A DNA stretch of 64,000 nt, from positions 2,852,001 through 2,916,000 of the forward strand of contig NZ_CP074406.1 of the NCBI RefSeq assembly GCF_018388425.1, given 5' to 3'. The position numbers and the translations under genes were made by a program. The stretch is from Nocardioides faecalis. Lineage in GTDB: Bacteria > Actinomycetota > Actinomycetes > Propionibacteriales > Nocardioidaceae. The notes beneath the pieces are model-generated. The model ran no database searches. It had not been told where the DNA came from and was given only the letters and a program-made list of their open reading frames with translations. Shown here piece by piece: positions 48,912 to 57,303 of this stretch (position 1 is the stretch's first letter; the number at the start of each line of letters is the position of its first letter).

Positions 48912-50372
48912 TCAGGCGCCTTTCCGAGAGGGAGTGAGGGGATCGAGGGCGATGCCGAAGGCAGCGAGGAGCCACACGGGCAGGTAGTACTGCTCGGTGA
49001 GGAAGCAGGCGGCGACCAGCACGCCGCAGAACGCGACGAGGCACGCCGTACCACCGCCCGCGGTGACGCACTCCCTGCGGGCGCGCCACGCTCCGCGAGC
49101 GGACGAGACGATCACCGCGCCGAAGGCGCCGAGGCCGAGCAGCCCGAGCTCGCTGGCGACGTCGAGGTACATCTGGTGCGCCACGTCCAGGTGCCGGGTG
49201 TCGGTGACGTGGGCCGGGGTGAAGGCGGCGCCCTGGTCGGCGAAGCCGCCCGGGCCCTGGCCGAGCAGCGGGCTGTGCGCCGTCATCGCGGCGGCCATCT
49301 GCCAGCTCACGAAGCGGGAGTCGACGTTCGCCGCCGCCACGTGCTGCTTCTCCGCCAGGCTGCGCTCGATGACGTCGGCGGCGCTGACCCAGGTCACCAC
49401 GACCGCGGCGAGCACCACCGCGGCGCCGACGAGCACCGCCCGGGCACGCACGACGCCGAGCACCAGCGCCAGGGCACCCATGGCGGCCAGGCCGAGGAGG
49501 GCACCACGGGAGAAGGTGGCCAGGACGGCGAGCACCAGCACCACCGCGCACAGCCAGAACAACCGGTCCCGCGCCCTGCCGCCGCAGCCCAGCCAGAGCG
49601 CCAGCGGCACAGCCGTCATCAAGAAGAACGCGAAGTCGTTGGCGTCCGACAGCGGCCCGGCCGCCCGGCCGCCCTGCAGCAGGAAGCCGACCAGCCCGAC
49701 CGCCCCGGCCGCGGTGCACGACAGGGTGAACACGGCCGCCATGCGGCGCACGGCCGCCTCGGTGGCGTGCGGCCCCTCGGCGCGGGTGGCGCGCAGCGTG
49801 TCGGACAGGACCGCCAGCACCGCCAGGTAGGAGGCGTAGCGGATCGCCACCTCCAGGCCCGAGTCGTTGCGGCCGGCGTGCAGGACGGTGGAGGCGAGCA
49901 CCACCAGGCCCAGTGCCGCGGCCGCCGCGATCCCCGGGTGCCGCAGGTTCACCGGCCGCGCGTCGAGCACCAGGCGCAGCAGCCAGGCCACGAAGAGCAG
50001 CACCCCGGCGACCTTGACCGCCGCCGGGTGCAGCACGCCGACCAGGTCGCCGAACGGCTCGATGGCGACGTAGGCCAGTGCCGCGCGCTCGATGTGCGCC
50101 AGCATCGTCACGACGCCGAGCACGGCGACCAGGGCGAGCACGGCGACGAGCGGTGCCAGCACGACCACGGTGCCGATGCCCACGGCCAGTGCGGCGACCA
50201 GGACCAGCACCCCGGCGGCAGCCACCTGCCGGGGCAGCGGACGATCGCTGCCGAGGGCCGGCCGCTTCGGCGGGCTGTCGACGGAGCCGTCGACCGGGCT
50301 GTCGATCGGGCTGTCGACCGAGCCGTCGACAGGGCTGTCGGCGCGGCCGGTCACCACGGTCGGGCTCACCAC
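48912..50372 (-). CDS. O-antigen ligase/polymerase-like membrane protein (Wzy_C)
   Basis: A 486-residue protein with about 11 transmembrane segments. A large external loop contains 'VDSRFVSWQMAAAMTAHSPLLGQGPGGFADQ' (in pieces), the Wzy_C signature with the H/G-x-G-x-G pattern. The cytoplasmic N-terminus carries four imperfect repeats of S-P-V-D-G-S-V-D type. In the absence of another candidate it is probably the polysaccharide polymerase. GTG 50372 overlaps the upstream deacetylase by seven bases. Confidence 0.82.
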   Translation of the reverse strand: MVSPTVVTGRADSPVDGSVDSPIDSPVDGSVDSPPKRPALGSDRPLPRQVAAAGVLVLVAALAVGIGTVVVLAPLVAVLALVAVLGVVTMLAHIERAALAYVAIEPFGDLVGVLHPAAVKVAGVLLFVAWLLRLVLDARPVNLRHPGIAAAAALGLVVLASTVLHAGRNDSGLEVAIRYASYLAVLAVLSDTLRATRAEGPHATEAAVRRMAAVFTLSCTAAGAVGLVGFLLQGGRAAGPLSDANDFAFFLMTAVPLALWLGCGGRARDRLFWLCAVVLVLAVLATFSRGALLGLAAMGALALVLGVVRARAVLVGAAVVLAAVVVTWVSAADVIERSLAEKQHVAAANVDSRFVSWQMAAAMTAHSPLLGQGPGGFADQGAAFTPAHVTDTRHLDVAHQMYLDVASELGLLGLGAFGAVIVSSARGAWRARRECVTAGGGTACLVAFCGVLVAACFLTEQYYLPVWLLAAFGIALDPLTPSRKGA

Positions 50373-51193
50373 GTCGGCTCCCGCAGCGCGCGGCGGCGCT
50401 CGATGGGCCGCATCCAGGTGAACGCGCCGTCCAGCTGGCGTCGTACGTCGTCGGCGCGGTCGAAGGCGAACGCGCGGCGCAGCGAGGCGGGGTGCTGGTC
50501 GGCCCGGTTGCGGCCGCGCTCGGTGGTGATCGCGAGGTCGTACCCCGCGGCCTCGACGGCGCTGCGCAGGGCGGGGTTCCAGCCCCCCATGGGGTAGGCG
50601 AACGACCGCACCGGACGGGCGAGCAGGTCCTCCAGGTCGGCGCGGGAACGCACCAGCTCCTCCCGCACCTCATCGTCGCCCAGGCCGGGCAGCCAACGGT
50701 GGGTCACGGTGTGCGAGCCGATGTCGAGGCCCTCGGCAGCCGCGGCGCACAGCTCCGGCGCGGTGAGCAGCCGGACGAGGTCGTCGCCGCGGCGGTGCCC
50801 CTCGTCCCAGGGGAACCGCGCCCCGGGACGCAGGTACCCGCTGACCGCGAACAGGGTCGCCGGCAGGCCACGCTGCCGCAGCAGCGGCCACGCCTGCTCG
50901 ACCACGCTGGCATAGCCGTCGTCGAAGGTCAGCGCGACCGCCCGCTCGGGCAGCTCGCCAGCGACCAGCATCCGGTGCGCCTCGTCCAGCGGCAGCACGA
51001 TGGCGCCCCACTCCTCGAGGACGTCGAGGTGTCGTTGGAAGTCGGGCAGCGTCGTGGTCAGTCCGTCGGTGGCGTCGCCGATGCGGTGCCAGCCGACCAG
51101 CGTCAGCGCGGCGCCGCGCCTCCGGCCGAGAGGCCGAGCGACCCTGACCACCGGGTCCGCAACCATCCCGGCGAACCGGACCTGGCTCCTCAT
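50366..51193 (-). CDS. Polysaccharide deacetylase family protein
   Basis: A 275-residue NodB-domain protein. Motif 1 is 'TFDDGY' (general base and metal Asp), motif 2 'SHTVTH' and a later motif 'FAYPMGGW' (Arg/Trp region); all are present. No signal peptide is evident, so it may be cytoplasmic or act on lipid-linked intermediates. It would remove acetyl groups from GlcNAc-like residues. It sits between flippase and polymerase genes. Confidence 0.86.
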   Translation of the reverse strand: MRSQVRFAGMVADPVVRVARPLGRRRGAALTLVGWHRIGDATDGLTTTLPDFQRHLDVLEEWGAIVLPLDEAHRMLVAGELPERAVALTFDDGYASVVEQAWPLLRQRGLPATLFAVSGYLRPGARFPWDEGHRRGDDLVRLLTAPELCAAAAEGLDIGSHTVTHRWLPGLGDDEVREELVRSRADLEDLLARPVRSFAYPMGGWNPALRSAVEAAGYDLAITTERGRNRADQHPASLRRAFAFDRADDVRRQLDGAFTWMRPIERRRALREPTW

Positions 51194-52662
51194 CGCATCC
51201 TCCTCAGCGCAGGCAGACGCGGGATGAGCGCGTCCTGGTCCAGCCGCAGCACCACGGCCAGGTACGTCGTCACCGCCGCGGAGCCGACCAGCGCCAACCC
51301 CGGGTAGGACACCCGGGTCCAGGGCAGCAACGCCTCCGCGAGCAGCACCACGGTCGTCATCGCCGCGGCCCCGGCCAGCACCGCGCGGGTGGCGCCGAGC
51401 CAGCGTCGCGGGTCCAGACCCTGGATCCGCCGGGCCAGCACGGGCAGCGTGACGAGCAAGGTGGCGAGACCAGCGACGACCTGGGCCACGGCCACGGCCT
51501 CCACCCCGCGGCCCACGAACGTCACCAGCAGGGCGGTCAGCAGCGCCAGGTGCAGGCCGCCCAGCCAGAACGAGTCCCGGGTGCGGCCCACGGCGTTCAG
51601 CGCGATCAGGCCCAGGTGCAGCAGGCTGAGCACGAGGCCGTAGACCGCGAGCCAGCGCAGCGGACGCACGCCGGCGGCCCACTGCGCGCCGAGGAGCTCC
51701 AGCTGCGGGGCGAGCAGCACGACACCGAGGTAGAGCGGCACGAGCAGCACCGTCATCCGGGCGGCGACCTCGCCGACGGCCGCGCCCACGGCGGCACCCC
51801 GCAGGCGGCACAGGTGCGCGAACGCGGCGCCCGCGATCACCACCGCGACCAGCAGGTAGGGCATGTAGGCCAACCGGAACGCCATCGAGTAGACCCCGAG
51901 GGAGAAGGCGCCGAGCTCGTGGGCGACCACGAGGTAGTCGACGTTGAGCATGAGCAGCGTGAGCAGGTTCGCGCCGGCGAGGTGGCCCCCGTAGGAGATC
52001 AGCGCGGCCACGTCGCTGCCCCGCCACCCGGGCCGGACCGCCGGCCGCATCGCCCAGCACAGCACCATCACCAGCGCCGCCTGGACCAGCTGGCCGATCA
52101 CCAGGGACATGGCCCCGTGACCCAGCAGCGCCAGCGTCACCGACAGCACTCCCCCGCTCAGCGCACCGACGATGTCGGGCAGCACCCGCCGCTTGAACGC
52201 CAGCTCGCGGCGCAGCAGCTCCTGGCTGACGCCGGCCACCGCGTACATCGGCAGGCACAGCATCAGCCCGCGCAGCACATCGCTGCCCAGCTCTCCGGCG
52301 TTCAGCACGTGCGCCACGGCCGGCGCCGCGAACCACATGGCGGCGGTGATCGCGACAGCCAGGCCCACCGCCAGGCTCAGGGCGCTGCGCGCCGCGCGCT
52401 CGGCGTCTCCGCGCCAGTGCACCAGCGCCGTGCTGCTGCCCAGGTCGGTCAGCGCCGTGGTGACGTTGAGGACGAGCGCCCCGATCGCCAGCACCCCGAT
52501 CGCCGACGGCGCCAACAGGGCAGCCAGGAGCAGCAGCACCACGGTCTGGACCGCCTTGACCACACCGGCGCCCAGGCCCAGCCAGCCGGCGCCGCGGGTC
52601 ACGCCCTCGGCGCCACCCGCAGGGGTGCCCGCCGAGGTTCCCGCGGAGGTGTCCGCGGTCAT
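51190..52662 (-). CDS. Lipopolysaccharide/teichoic-type flippase (MOP superfamily, Wzx-like)
   Basis: A 490-residue protein with about 12-14 transmembrane segments. It starts with a Thr/Ser/Ala-rich cytoplasmic leader (TSAGTSAGTPAGG) and then 'GAGWLGLGAGVVKAVQTVVLL', with 'DLGSSTALVHW', 'LGVYSMAFRLAYMP' and other MOP family segments. It would flip the undecaprenyl-linked repeat across the membrane. With the Wzy-like and Wzz-like genes this makes a Wzx/Wzy-type pathway. It overlaps both neighbours by four bases. Confidence 0.87.
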   Translation of the reverse strand: MTADTSAGTSAGTPAGGAEGVTRGAGWLGLGAGVVKAVQTVVLLLLAALLAPSAIGVLAIGALVLNVTTALTDLGSSTALVHWRGDAERAARSALSLAVGLAVAITAAMWFAAPAVAHVLNAGELGSDVLRGLMLCLPMYAVAGVSQELLRRELAFKRRVLPDIVGALSGGVLSVTLALLGHGAMSLVIGQLVQAALVMVLCWAMRPAVRPGWRGSDVAALISYGGHLAGANLLTLLMLNVDYLVVAHELGAFSLGVYSMAFRLAYMPYLLVAVVIAGAAFAHLCRLRGAAVGAAVGEVAARMTVLLVPLYLGVVLLAPQLELLGAQWAAGVRPLRWLAVYGLVLSLLHLGLIALNAVGRTRDSFWLGGLHLALLTALLVTFVGRGVEAVAVAQVVAGLATLLVTLPVLARRIQGLDPRRWLGATRAVLAGAAAMTTVVLLAEALLPWTRVSYPGLALVGSAAVTTYLAVVLRLDQDALIPRLPALRRMR

Positions 52663-53804
52663 CGCAGCGCCTCCTTCGTGCTGCGCCGGAGCCGGCCGAG
52701 CACGGGGCGGACCCGCTCGGCGAGCTCGGTGCCGGCGAGCGCGAGACGGCCCAGGACGCCGTACGACGCACGCAGCCGGTGCAGGTCGCGGCTGCGGGAG
52801 GCCAGCGTCCACTTGTAGTCCTCGTCGCCGCGCAGCAGGTCGATCTCGGTCAGCCCGGCGGCGCAGGCGTCCTCGACGGCGACGGCGTAGAGCAGGGTGC
52901 CGACGTCACGGAGGTCGTGGTCCAAGGACCTGGCGATCTGGTAGGTGCAGAGCCGGCCGCCGGTGGTGAAGGCGATCAGGACGCCGCAGGACCGGCCGTG
53001 CCTCTCGGCGACGAGGACCGCGACCTCTCCCCGGTCGAAGCCGGCGGCGAGCGTGCGGCGCAGCTCGGGCATGCGGCGCAGCAGCGGACGCCGGTCGGGG
53101 CGCGGCAGGTGCAGCGCGACGAAGTCGTCGAGGGTGCGCTCGAGCTCGTTGCGTTCGATCCACCGGAACCGCACGCCGTCGTTCTCCAGGCGGCGCCGGG
53201 ACCGGCGCACCTTGCGCACGAGGTTCTTCGAGCGGTCCGCGTAGTAGGCCTCCGCGCTGCCGAGCGGCTCCCAGACCGTCGTCGCGCTGCGCCGGACCTG
53301 CGCGTGCGGCACCGCGGTCGCGAGCGCGGACTCCGCGCGCAGCCCGTCGAGGTCGAGGATCCGGGAGCCCGGGCGGGAGAACCAGGTCTGAAGCGCGAGG
53401 GCGACGGCTCCGGTGCGGTGCGGTGCAGCAACGAGGTCGAGGTGGTCGGGGCACAGCCGGCCGGCCCCCAGCATCGTGTAACGGTCCACCCCGAGGCGCC
53501 AGCGCCGGTCCAGTGCGACGCCGCCGATCAGCACCGCGTCCTCGAACACCAGCAGGTAGCAGGGATCCGTCGCGGTCACGCCCCGCAGCCACCACGAGCG
53601 CAGGAACGGGGAGGACAGAGGCGTGGTGGCGACCATCTCGTCCCACGCCGACGTGTGCCGGCCCAGCTGCTTGGTCCGGACGACGCGGAGGGAGCCCGGG
53701 GCGGCCGGGGCGGTCGGGACGGGTGCGGGCGGCCGTGCGGTGGACGTCGCGCGCAGCGTGGTGCTCGCGACCACGGTGGTCAGGGCGGTGGACACATCGC
53801 TCAC
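52659..53804 (-). CDS. GNAT / FemAB-like acyltransferase in the polysaccharide operon
   Basis: A 381-residue Acetyltransf_6-type protein. 'TPLSSPFLRSWWLRGV', 'NLVRKVRRSRRRLENDGVRF', 'VLVAERHGRSCGVLIAF' and 'EIDLLRGDEDYKWTLASRSRDLHRL' (read in pieces) are the conserved regions. Relatives acetylate or aminoacylate polysaccharides, so decoration of the polymer is a reasonable guess. A Pro/Ala-rich N-terminus precedes the domain. GTG 53804 overlaps the upstream glycosyltransferase. It is distantly like the 16811 gene. Confidence 0.76.
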   Translation of the reverse strand: MSDVSTALTTVVASTTLRATSTARPPAPVPTAPAAPGSLRVVRTKQLGRHTSAWDEMVATTPLSSPFLRSWWLRGVTATDPCYLLVFEDAVLIGGVALDRRWRLGVDRYTMLGAGRLCPDHLDLVAAPHRTGAVALALQTWFSRPGSRILDLDGLRAESALATAVPHAQVRRSATTVWEPLGSAEAYYADRSKNLVRKVRRSRRRLENDGVRFRWIERNELERTLDDFVALHLPRPDRRPLLRRMPELRRTLAAGFDRGEVAVLVAERHGRSCGVLIAFTTGGRLCTYQIARSLDHDLRDVGTLLYAVAVEDACAAGLTEIDLLRGDEDYKWTLASRSRDLHRLRASYGVLGRLALAGTELAERVRPVLGRLRRSTKEALR

Positions 53805-54877
53805 GAGGCCACCTCCGGCCACTCCTGCGGCACGAGGTCGGGAACAGGCCCCTCGGCCAGGCCGACGTACGCCGCCTGCAGCAGGTCGCCCTGCACGGCG
53901 CCCGTGTGCTCGCGGGCCCAGGCCAGCGACTCGTTGCGGGCGAAGGCCCAGGCGCCCTCGGCATGCAGCGCGGCGATGCGCTCGGCGATCTCCGCCACGC
54001 TCCCCCGGGTGCCGGGAGCGCGGGTGCTGGTGGTGGGGCCGATCGCCCGGACCACCAGCGGCAGGCCGACGGCGGCGGCCTCGAGCACGCTGATCGGTGC
54101 GCCTTCCCACGCGGCCGTGTGCAGGTAGACCTGGGCGTCACCGAGCCTGCGCAGCAGGTCGGCCCGCGGCAGCCAGCCCGAGACCCGGACCCCGGCCTCG
54201 ACGAGGGCGTCCTCCCCGTCCGGGTCACCGGCTCCCAGCCACTCCCAGACGGCCTCGATGCCGAGCACCTCCTCGGCGTAGCGCTTGACGTGCAGGAAGT
54301 AGCGCCAGTCCTTCTGCGCGGTGACCCTGCCCACCGTGACGACGTGCCAGGGCCGGGTCCGGTGGGCAGCCATCGGCTGCGCCGCGACCAGCGGCCGGTT
54401 GGGGACGTACGCCACCGACTGGTGCCCCAGCCGGGTGGCGAGCTCGACCTCGTGCGGTGAGACCGCGACCACCAGGTCCGTGTGCCGGACCAGGCGCCGC
54501 TCCGTGGCCGTGACCAGGGCGGTCATCAGACCGCCCGCGTCCCGGCGCTCGAAGCCGAAGCAGTGCGGGCTGTAGGCCACCCGCGGTCCCGACAGCCCGG
54601 TCCCGCGCACCAGCAGCCCCGCGTAGGAGGAGTGCGTGTGCACCACGTCGGGGAACAGCTCACGCACCCGTCGTCGCAGCGCCACGGACGCACTCACCGG
54701 GTTGCGGGGCAGTCGCGTCAACGACGCGATCTCGGACCGCCAGTCGTCGCCGGTGCTGAAGTGCGACCGCAGGGGCCACACCGCGAGGTGGTGGTCGATG
54801 CCCGGGGTGGCCTCGGCCATCGCGAGCACCGAGCTCATGACGCCGCCGAGCGACTCCGTGACGTGCAGGACCCGCAC
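53801..54877 (-). CDS. Glycosyltransferase family 4
   Basis: A 358-residue GT-B enzyme. 'VLHVTESLGGVMSSVLAMAEA' starts the acceptor domain; 'VVTVGRVTAQKDWRYFLHV' and 'TAAWEGAPISVLEAAAVGLPLV' (E-x7-E) form the donor site. It has the second of the operon's 'GAPISVLEA' or 'GLPISVLEA' motifs. It lies six bases after the coiled-coil gene and overlaps the GNAT gene by four bases. Confidence 0.86.
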   Translation of the reverse strand: MRVLHVTESLGGVMSSVLAMAEATPGIDHHLAVWPLRSHFSTGDDWRSEIASLTRLPRNPVSASVALRRRVRELFPDVVHTHSSYAGLLVRGTGLSGPRVAYSPHCFGFERRDAGGLMTALVTATERRLVRHTDLVVAVSPHEVELATRLGHQSVAYVPNRPLVAAQPMAAHRTRPWHVVTVGRVTAQKDWRYFLHVKRYAEEVLGIEAVWEWLGAGDPDGEDALVEAGVRVSGWLPRADLLRRLGDAQVYLHTAAWEGAPISVLEAAAVGLPLVVRAIGPTTSTRAPGTRGSVAEIAERIAALHAEGAWAFARNESLAWAREHTGAVQGDLLQAAYVGLAEGPVPDLVPQEWPEVAS

Positions 54878-54883
54878 GGCGCG

Positions 54884-55870
54884 TCAGCCCGTGGGTCGGG
54901 AGTCGCGGAACAGCGAGCCCAGCTGGCGACGGACCTGCGGCTCGGAGGCGCCGGCGTGGTCGGGCGCGGACAGCGCGCCGTCCTCGCCGGTCTCGTCCGC
55001 GCCCGTCTCCACCTCGCCCGTCTCCACCTGGGCGTGCCCGGCGGCGCCGGACCAGGGCTCACGCCCCGAGGCCGGGGCGGGGAACGCACCGAGAGTGAAC
55101 GGGGGCGGGCTCGTGGGCGCACCGTTCGTGGGCGCACCGTTCGTGTGCTCCGTCGGACGGCTGCCCACCGCGTCGTGGGTGCGCACCTCCTCGAGCAGCC
55201 GCTCCAGGCCACTCGTCCAGCCCTGCAGGTCACCGGCCAGCCCGGTGAGGGTCGCTGTCGCGTCCCGCAGGTTGCCGTCGACGTCGCCGGCGAGACCGAT
55301 CGCCCGCTGGAGCAGCTCTCGGGCGCGGGCGCGGGTCGCCTCGGCGTCCCGGGCTCCTCGCGCCGCCGCCTCGGAGATGTAGAAGCGGGCCGTCTCCTCG
55401 GCCTCCGCCATCGCATTGCGCATCGCCTCGGTGCGGATCCGATCGGCGTCCTCCTCGGCCGCGCCCAGCAGCTCGGCGACCGTCGTCTCGACCCGGTTGC
55501 GCTGCTGCTGCACCCACTCGGACGCCGCGCGGCGGATCCGGGTGGCTTCCGACTCGCTGGCCACCCGCAGTGCGTCGGCCGCACTGCGCGCCTCCAACAG
55601 GATCTGCTCCGCCTGCTCCGTGGCCTCGGTGCGCGCCTGCGCGGCCACCGCGAGCAGCTGCTGGGCCTGCTGCTGGGCGTCCCGGGTCGCGCGCAACGTC
55701 TCGGTGTGCTCCTGCGCCGGCAGCGCCCCCGCACCAGCGCCGAGCAGCTCGCCGGATCCGGCGGGCTCGGTGGGCGGCGACGGGAAGGAGCCGACCGCCT
55801 CGTCGAAGGAGGCGACGAGCTCGGCCCGCCGGGCGTCGACGTCGTGCGTGGATCGTGAACGGTTGAACAT
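54884..55870 (-). CDS. DivIVA-like coiled-coil protein of the polysaccharide operon
   Basis: A 328-residue protein without a signal peptide or transmembrane helix. Residues ~55-230 are a continuous coiled coil rich in Ala, Glu, Gln and Arg ('QAQQLLAVAAQARTEATEQAEQILLEAR' in pieces). The last 90 residues are Pro/Gly/Glu-rich with a short repeat ('TNGAPTNGAPT'). The layout resembles actinobacterial DivIVA/FilP-type proteins. In this position it may localise or scaffold the export machinery; that is inference. A 98-bp gap separates it from the priming transferase. Confidence 0.68.
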   Translation of the reverse strand: MFNRSRSTHDVDARRAELVASFDEAVGSFPSPPTEPAGSGELLGAGAGALPAQEHTETLRATRDAQQQAQQLLAVAAQARTEATEQAEQILLEARSAADALRVASESEATRIRRAASEWVQQQRNRVETTVAELLGAAEEDADRIRTEAMRNAMAEAEETARFYISEAAARGARDAEATRARARELLQRAIGLAGDVDGNLRDATATLTGLAGDLQGWTSGLERLLEEVRTHDAVGSRPTEHTNGAPTNGAPTSPPPFTLGAFPAPASGREPWSGAAGHAQVETGEVETGADETGEDGALSAPDHAGASEPQVRRQLGSLFRDSRPTG

Positions 55871-55968
55871 GTCTCTCCAGTGCAGGTGGGCCGGCGGATT
55901 GATCCATCGGCGCGGAAAAAACTTCGGACTCCTCGGGCGAGGCCGCCCGGGCGATCGGCCGCCAGGGC

Positions 55969-56697
55969 TCAGTAGGCGCCGCGCGCCAGCAGGACGGCGG
56001 GCAGCGTGCGGAGCAGGATGTGCGCGTCCAGGTGCAGGCTGCGCCGTTCGACGTACTGCAGGTCGAGCTGCAGAGAGCTGTCCCACGGCAGGTCGCTGCG
56101 GCCGCTGACCTGCGCCAGGCCGGTCAGGCCCGGCCGCACGGCGTGACGCCTGGCCGCGTGGAGGTCGAAGCAGGCGGCCTCCGCCGGCAGCGCCGGGCGC
56201 GGCCCGACCAACGACATCGACCCGCTGAGCACGTTGAGCAGCTGGGGCAGCTCGTCGAGGGAGAAGCGCCGCATCCACCGGCCCACCGGCGTCACCCGCG
56301 GGTCGTGGCGCATCTTGAACAGCGGCCCGCTGCGTTCGTTGTGCACCTCCAGCGCGGCGCGGCGCGACTCGGCGTCGGCGGTCATCGACCGGAACTTCAG
56401 CACGGTGATCGGCACGCCGCCGGCCCCGATGCGGACCTGCCGGTACAGCACGGGTCCCCGGCTGCTCAGCCGTACGGCGAGGGCCAGCGCCACCAGGAGC
56501 GGGAGGAGCAGCGACAGGGTGAGCAGCGCGATGAGGACGTCGAGCAGCCGACGGAGGCGTGGCTCGGGCAGCACAGCCACCCGCGGCACCGGTGCGGCGA
56601 GGGTCCGCTCGGAGCCCGGGGTGTGCAGCCAGGTTGCGGTGCGCAGCGCGACGGTCTGCGATTCCAGCGGGCGCAGCGGCGGGACCGGGAGGCTCAC
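55969..56697 (-). CDS. Undecaprenyl-phosphate sugar phosphotransferase (priming enzyme)
   Basis: A 242-residue bacterial sugar transferase (PglC/WbaP C-terminal type) with a single N-terminal membrane helix (~50-75). 'GPVLYRQVRIG', 'VLKFRSMTADAE', 'RRFSLDELPQLLNVLSG', 'MSLVGPRPALP' and 'RPGLTGLAQVSGRSDLPW' are all present; the DE catalytic pair is in 'LDELPQ'. It adds the first sugar-phosphate to undecaprenyl phosphate. The N-terminal multi-pass domain of WbaP-type enzymes is missing. GTG 56697 overlaps the upstream gene by four bases. Confidence 0.92.
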   Translation of the reverse strand: MSLPVPPLRPLESQTVALRTATWLHTPGSERTLAAPVPRVAVLPEPRLRRLLDVLIALLTLSLLLPLLVALALAVRLSSRGPVLYRQVRIGAGGVPITVLKFRSMTADAESRRAALEVHNERSGPLFKMRHDPRVTPVGRWMRRFSLDELPQLLNVLSGSMSLVGPRPALPAEAACFDLHAARRHAVRPGLTGLAQVSGRSDLPWDSSLQLDLQYVERRSLHLDAHILLRTLPAVLLARGAY

Positions 56698-57158
56698 GAC
56701 CCTCCGTCCGGCCCGGTGCCCGAGCGCGTGCGGGCGTCGGGGCGCAGCGGCGTGACGCCGACGGCCTGGGCGACCTCTGCGGCGCGCAGCTCGGTGCGGA
56801 ACGCTTCGCGCATGGTCGCGATGACCTCGTCGGCCTCGTCCAGGCGGGCCTCGAGCGCCTCGAGCCCGGCGGAGCGCATGGCATCGGCCTGGCGGAGCGC
56901 CTCCGCCACGATGGCCCGCGCCTCGCGGTCGGCCTCGGACAGCTTGGCGCTGGACAGGCGCAGCACCAGCGTGCGCAACCGTTGCGCCTCCTTGGCGATC
57001 AGGCCGAGCAGCCGGAAGGCCTCACCGGGGTCGACTGCGAGGCCGCTCTCGAGCCGGTCGACGAGCTGGTCGATCTCGCGGTGCGGCACGAACGGCGGCC
57101 ACGTGGACTCCTCGGCGCCGGCGTCGTCGGTGGGGAACGGGTCGGTGGGTCGGACCAA
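56694..57158 (-). CDS. Coiled-coil protein, first gene of the polysaccharide operon
   Basis: A 154-residue protein with no signal peptide. After an acidic N-terminus with 'WPPFVPHREIDQLVDRLE', residues ~55-135 form a coiled coil ('LRTLVLRLSSAKLSEADREAR' and following, in pieces). TTG 57158 is chosen because GAGGAG lies eight bases before it. I do not recognise the family. Like the second coiled-coil gene it flanks the priming transferase and probably works with it. Confidence 0.62.
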   Translation of the reverse strand: MVRPTDPFPTDDAGAEESTWPPFVPHREIDQLVDRLESGLAVDPGEAFRLLGLIAKEAQRLRTLVLRLSSAKLSEADREARAIVAEALRQADAMRSAGLEALEARLDEADEVIATMREAFRTELRAAEVAQAVGVTPLRPDARTRSGTGPDGGS

Positions 57159-57303
57159 GGCCGGCACTCCTCGAGCTGGGCGTCCCCACGGTCGTGACGG
57201 TGGGGATCGCGGTGGTACGACGACGCCGGGTGACGTCGCCGTACCACTGGTGCAGCGAAGGTGCCTCCGTGATCCCACGACTTGCCAGCGGGTGCAGGTG
57301 GCG

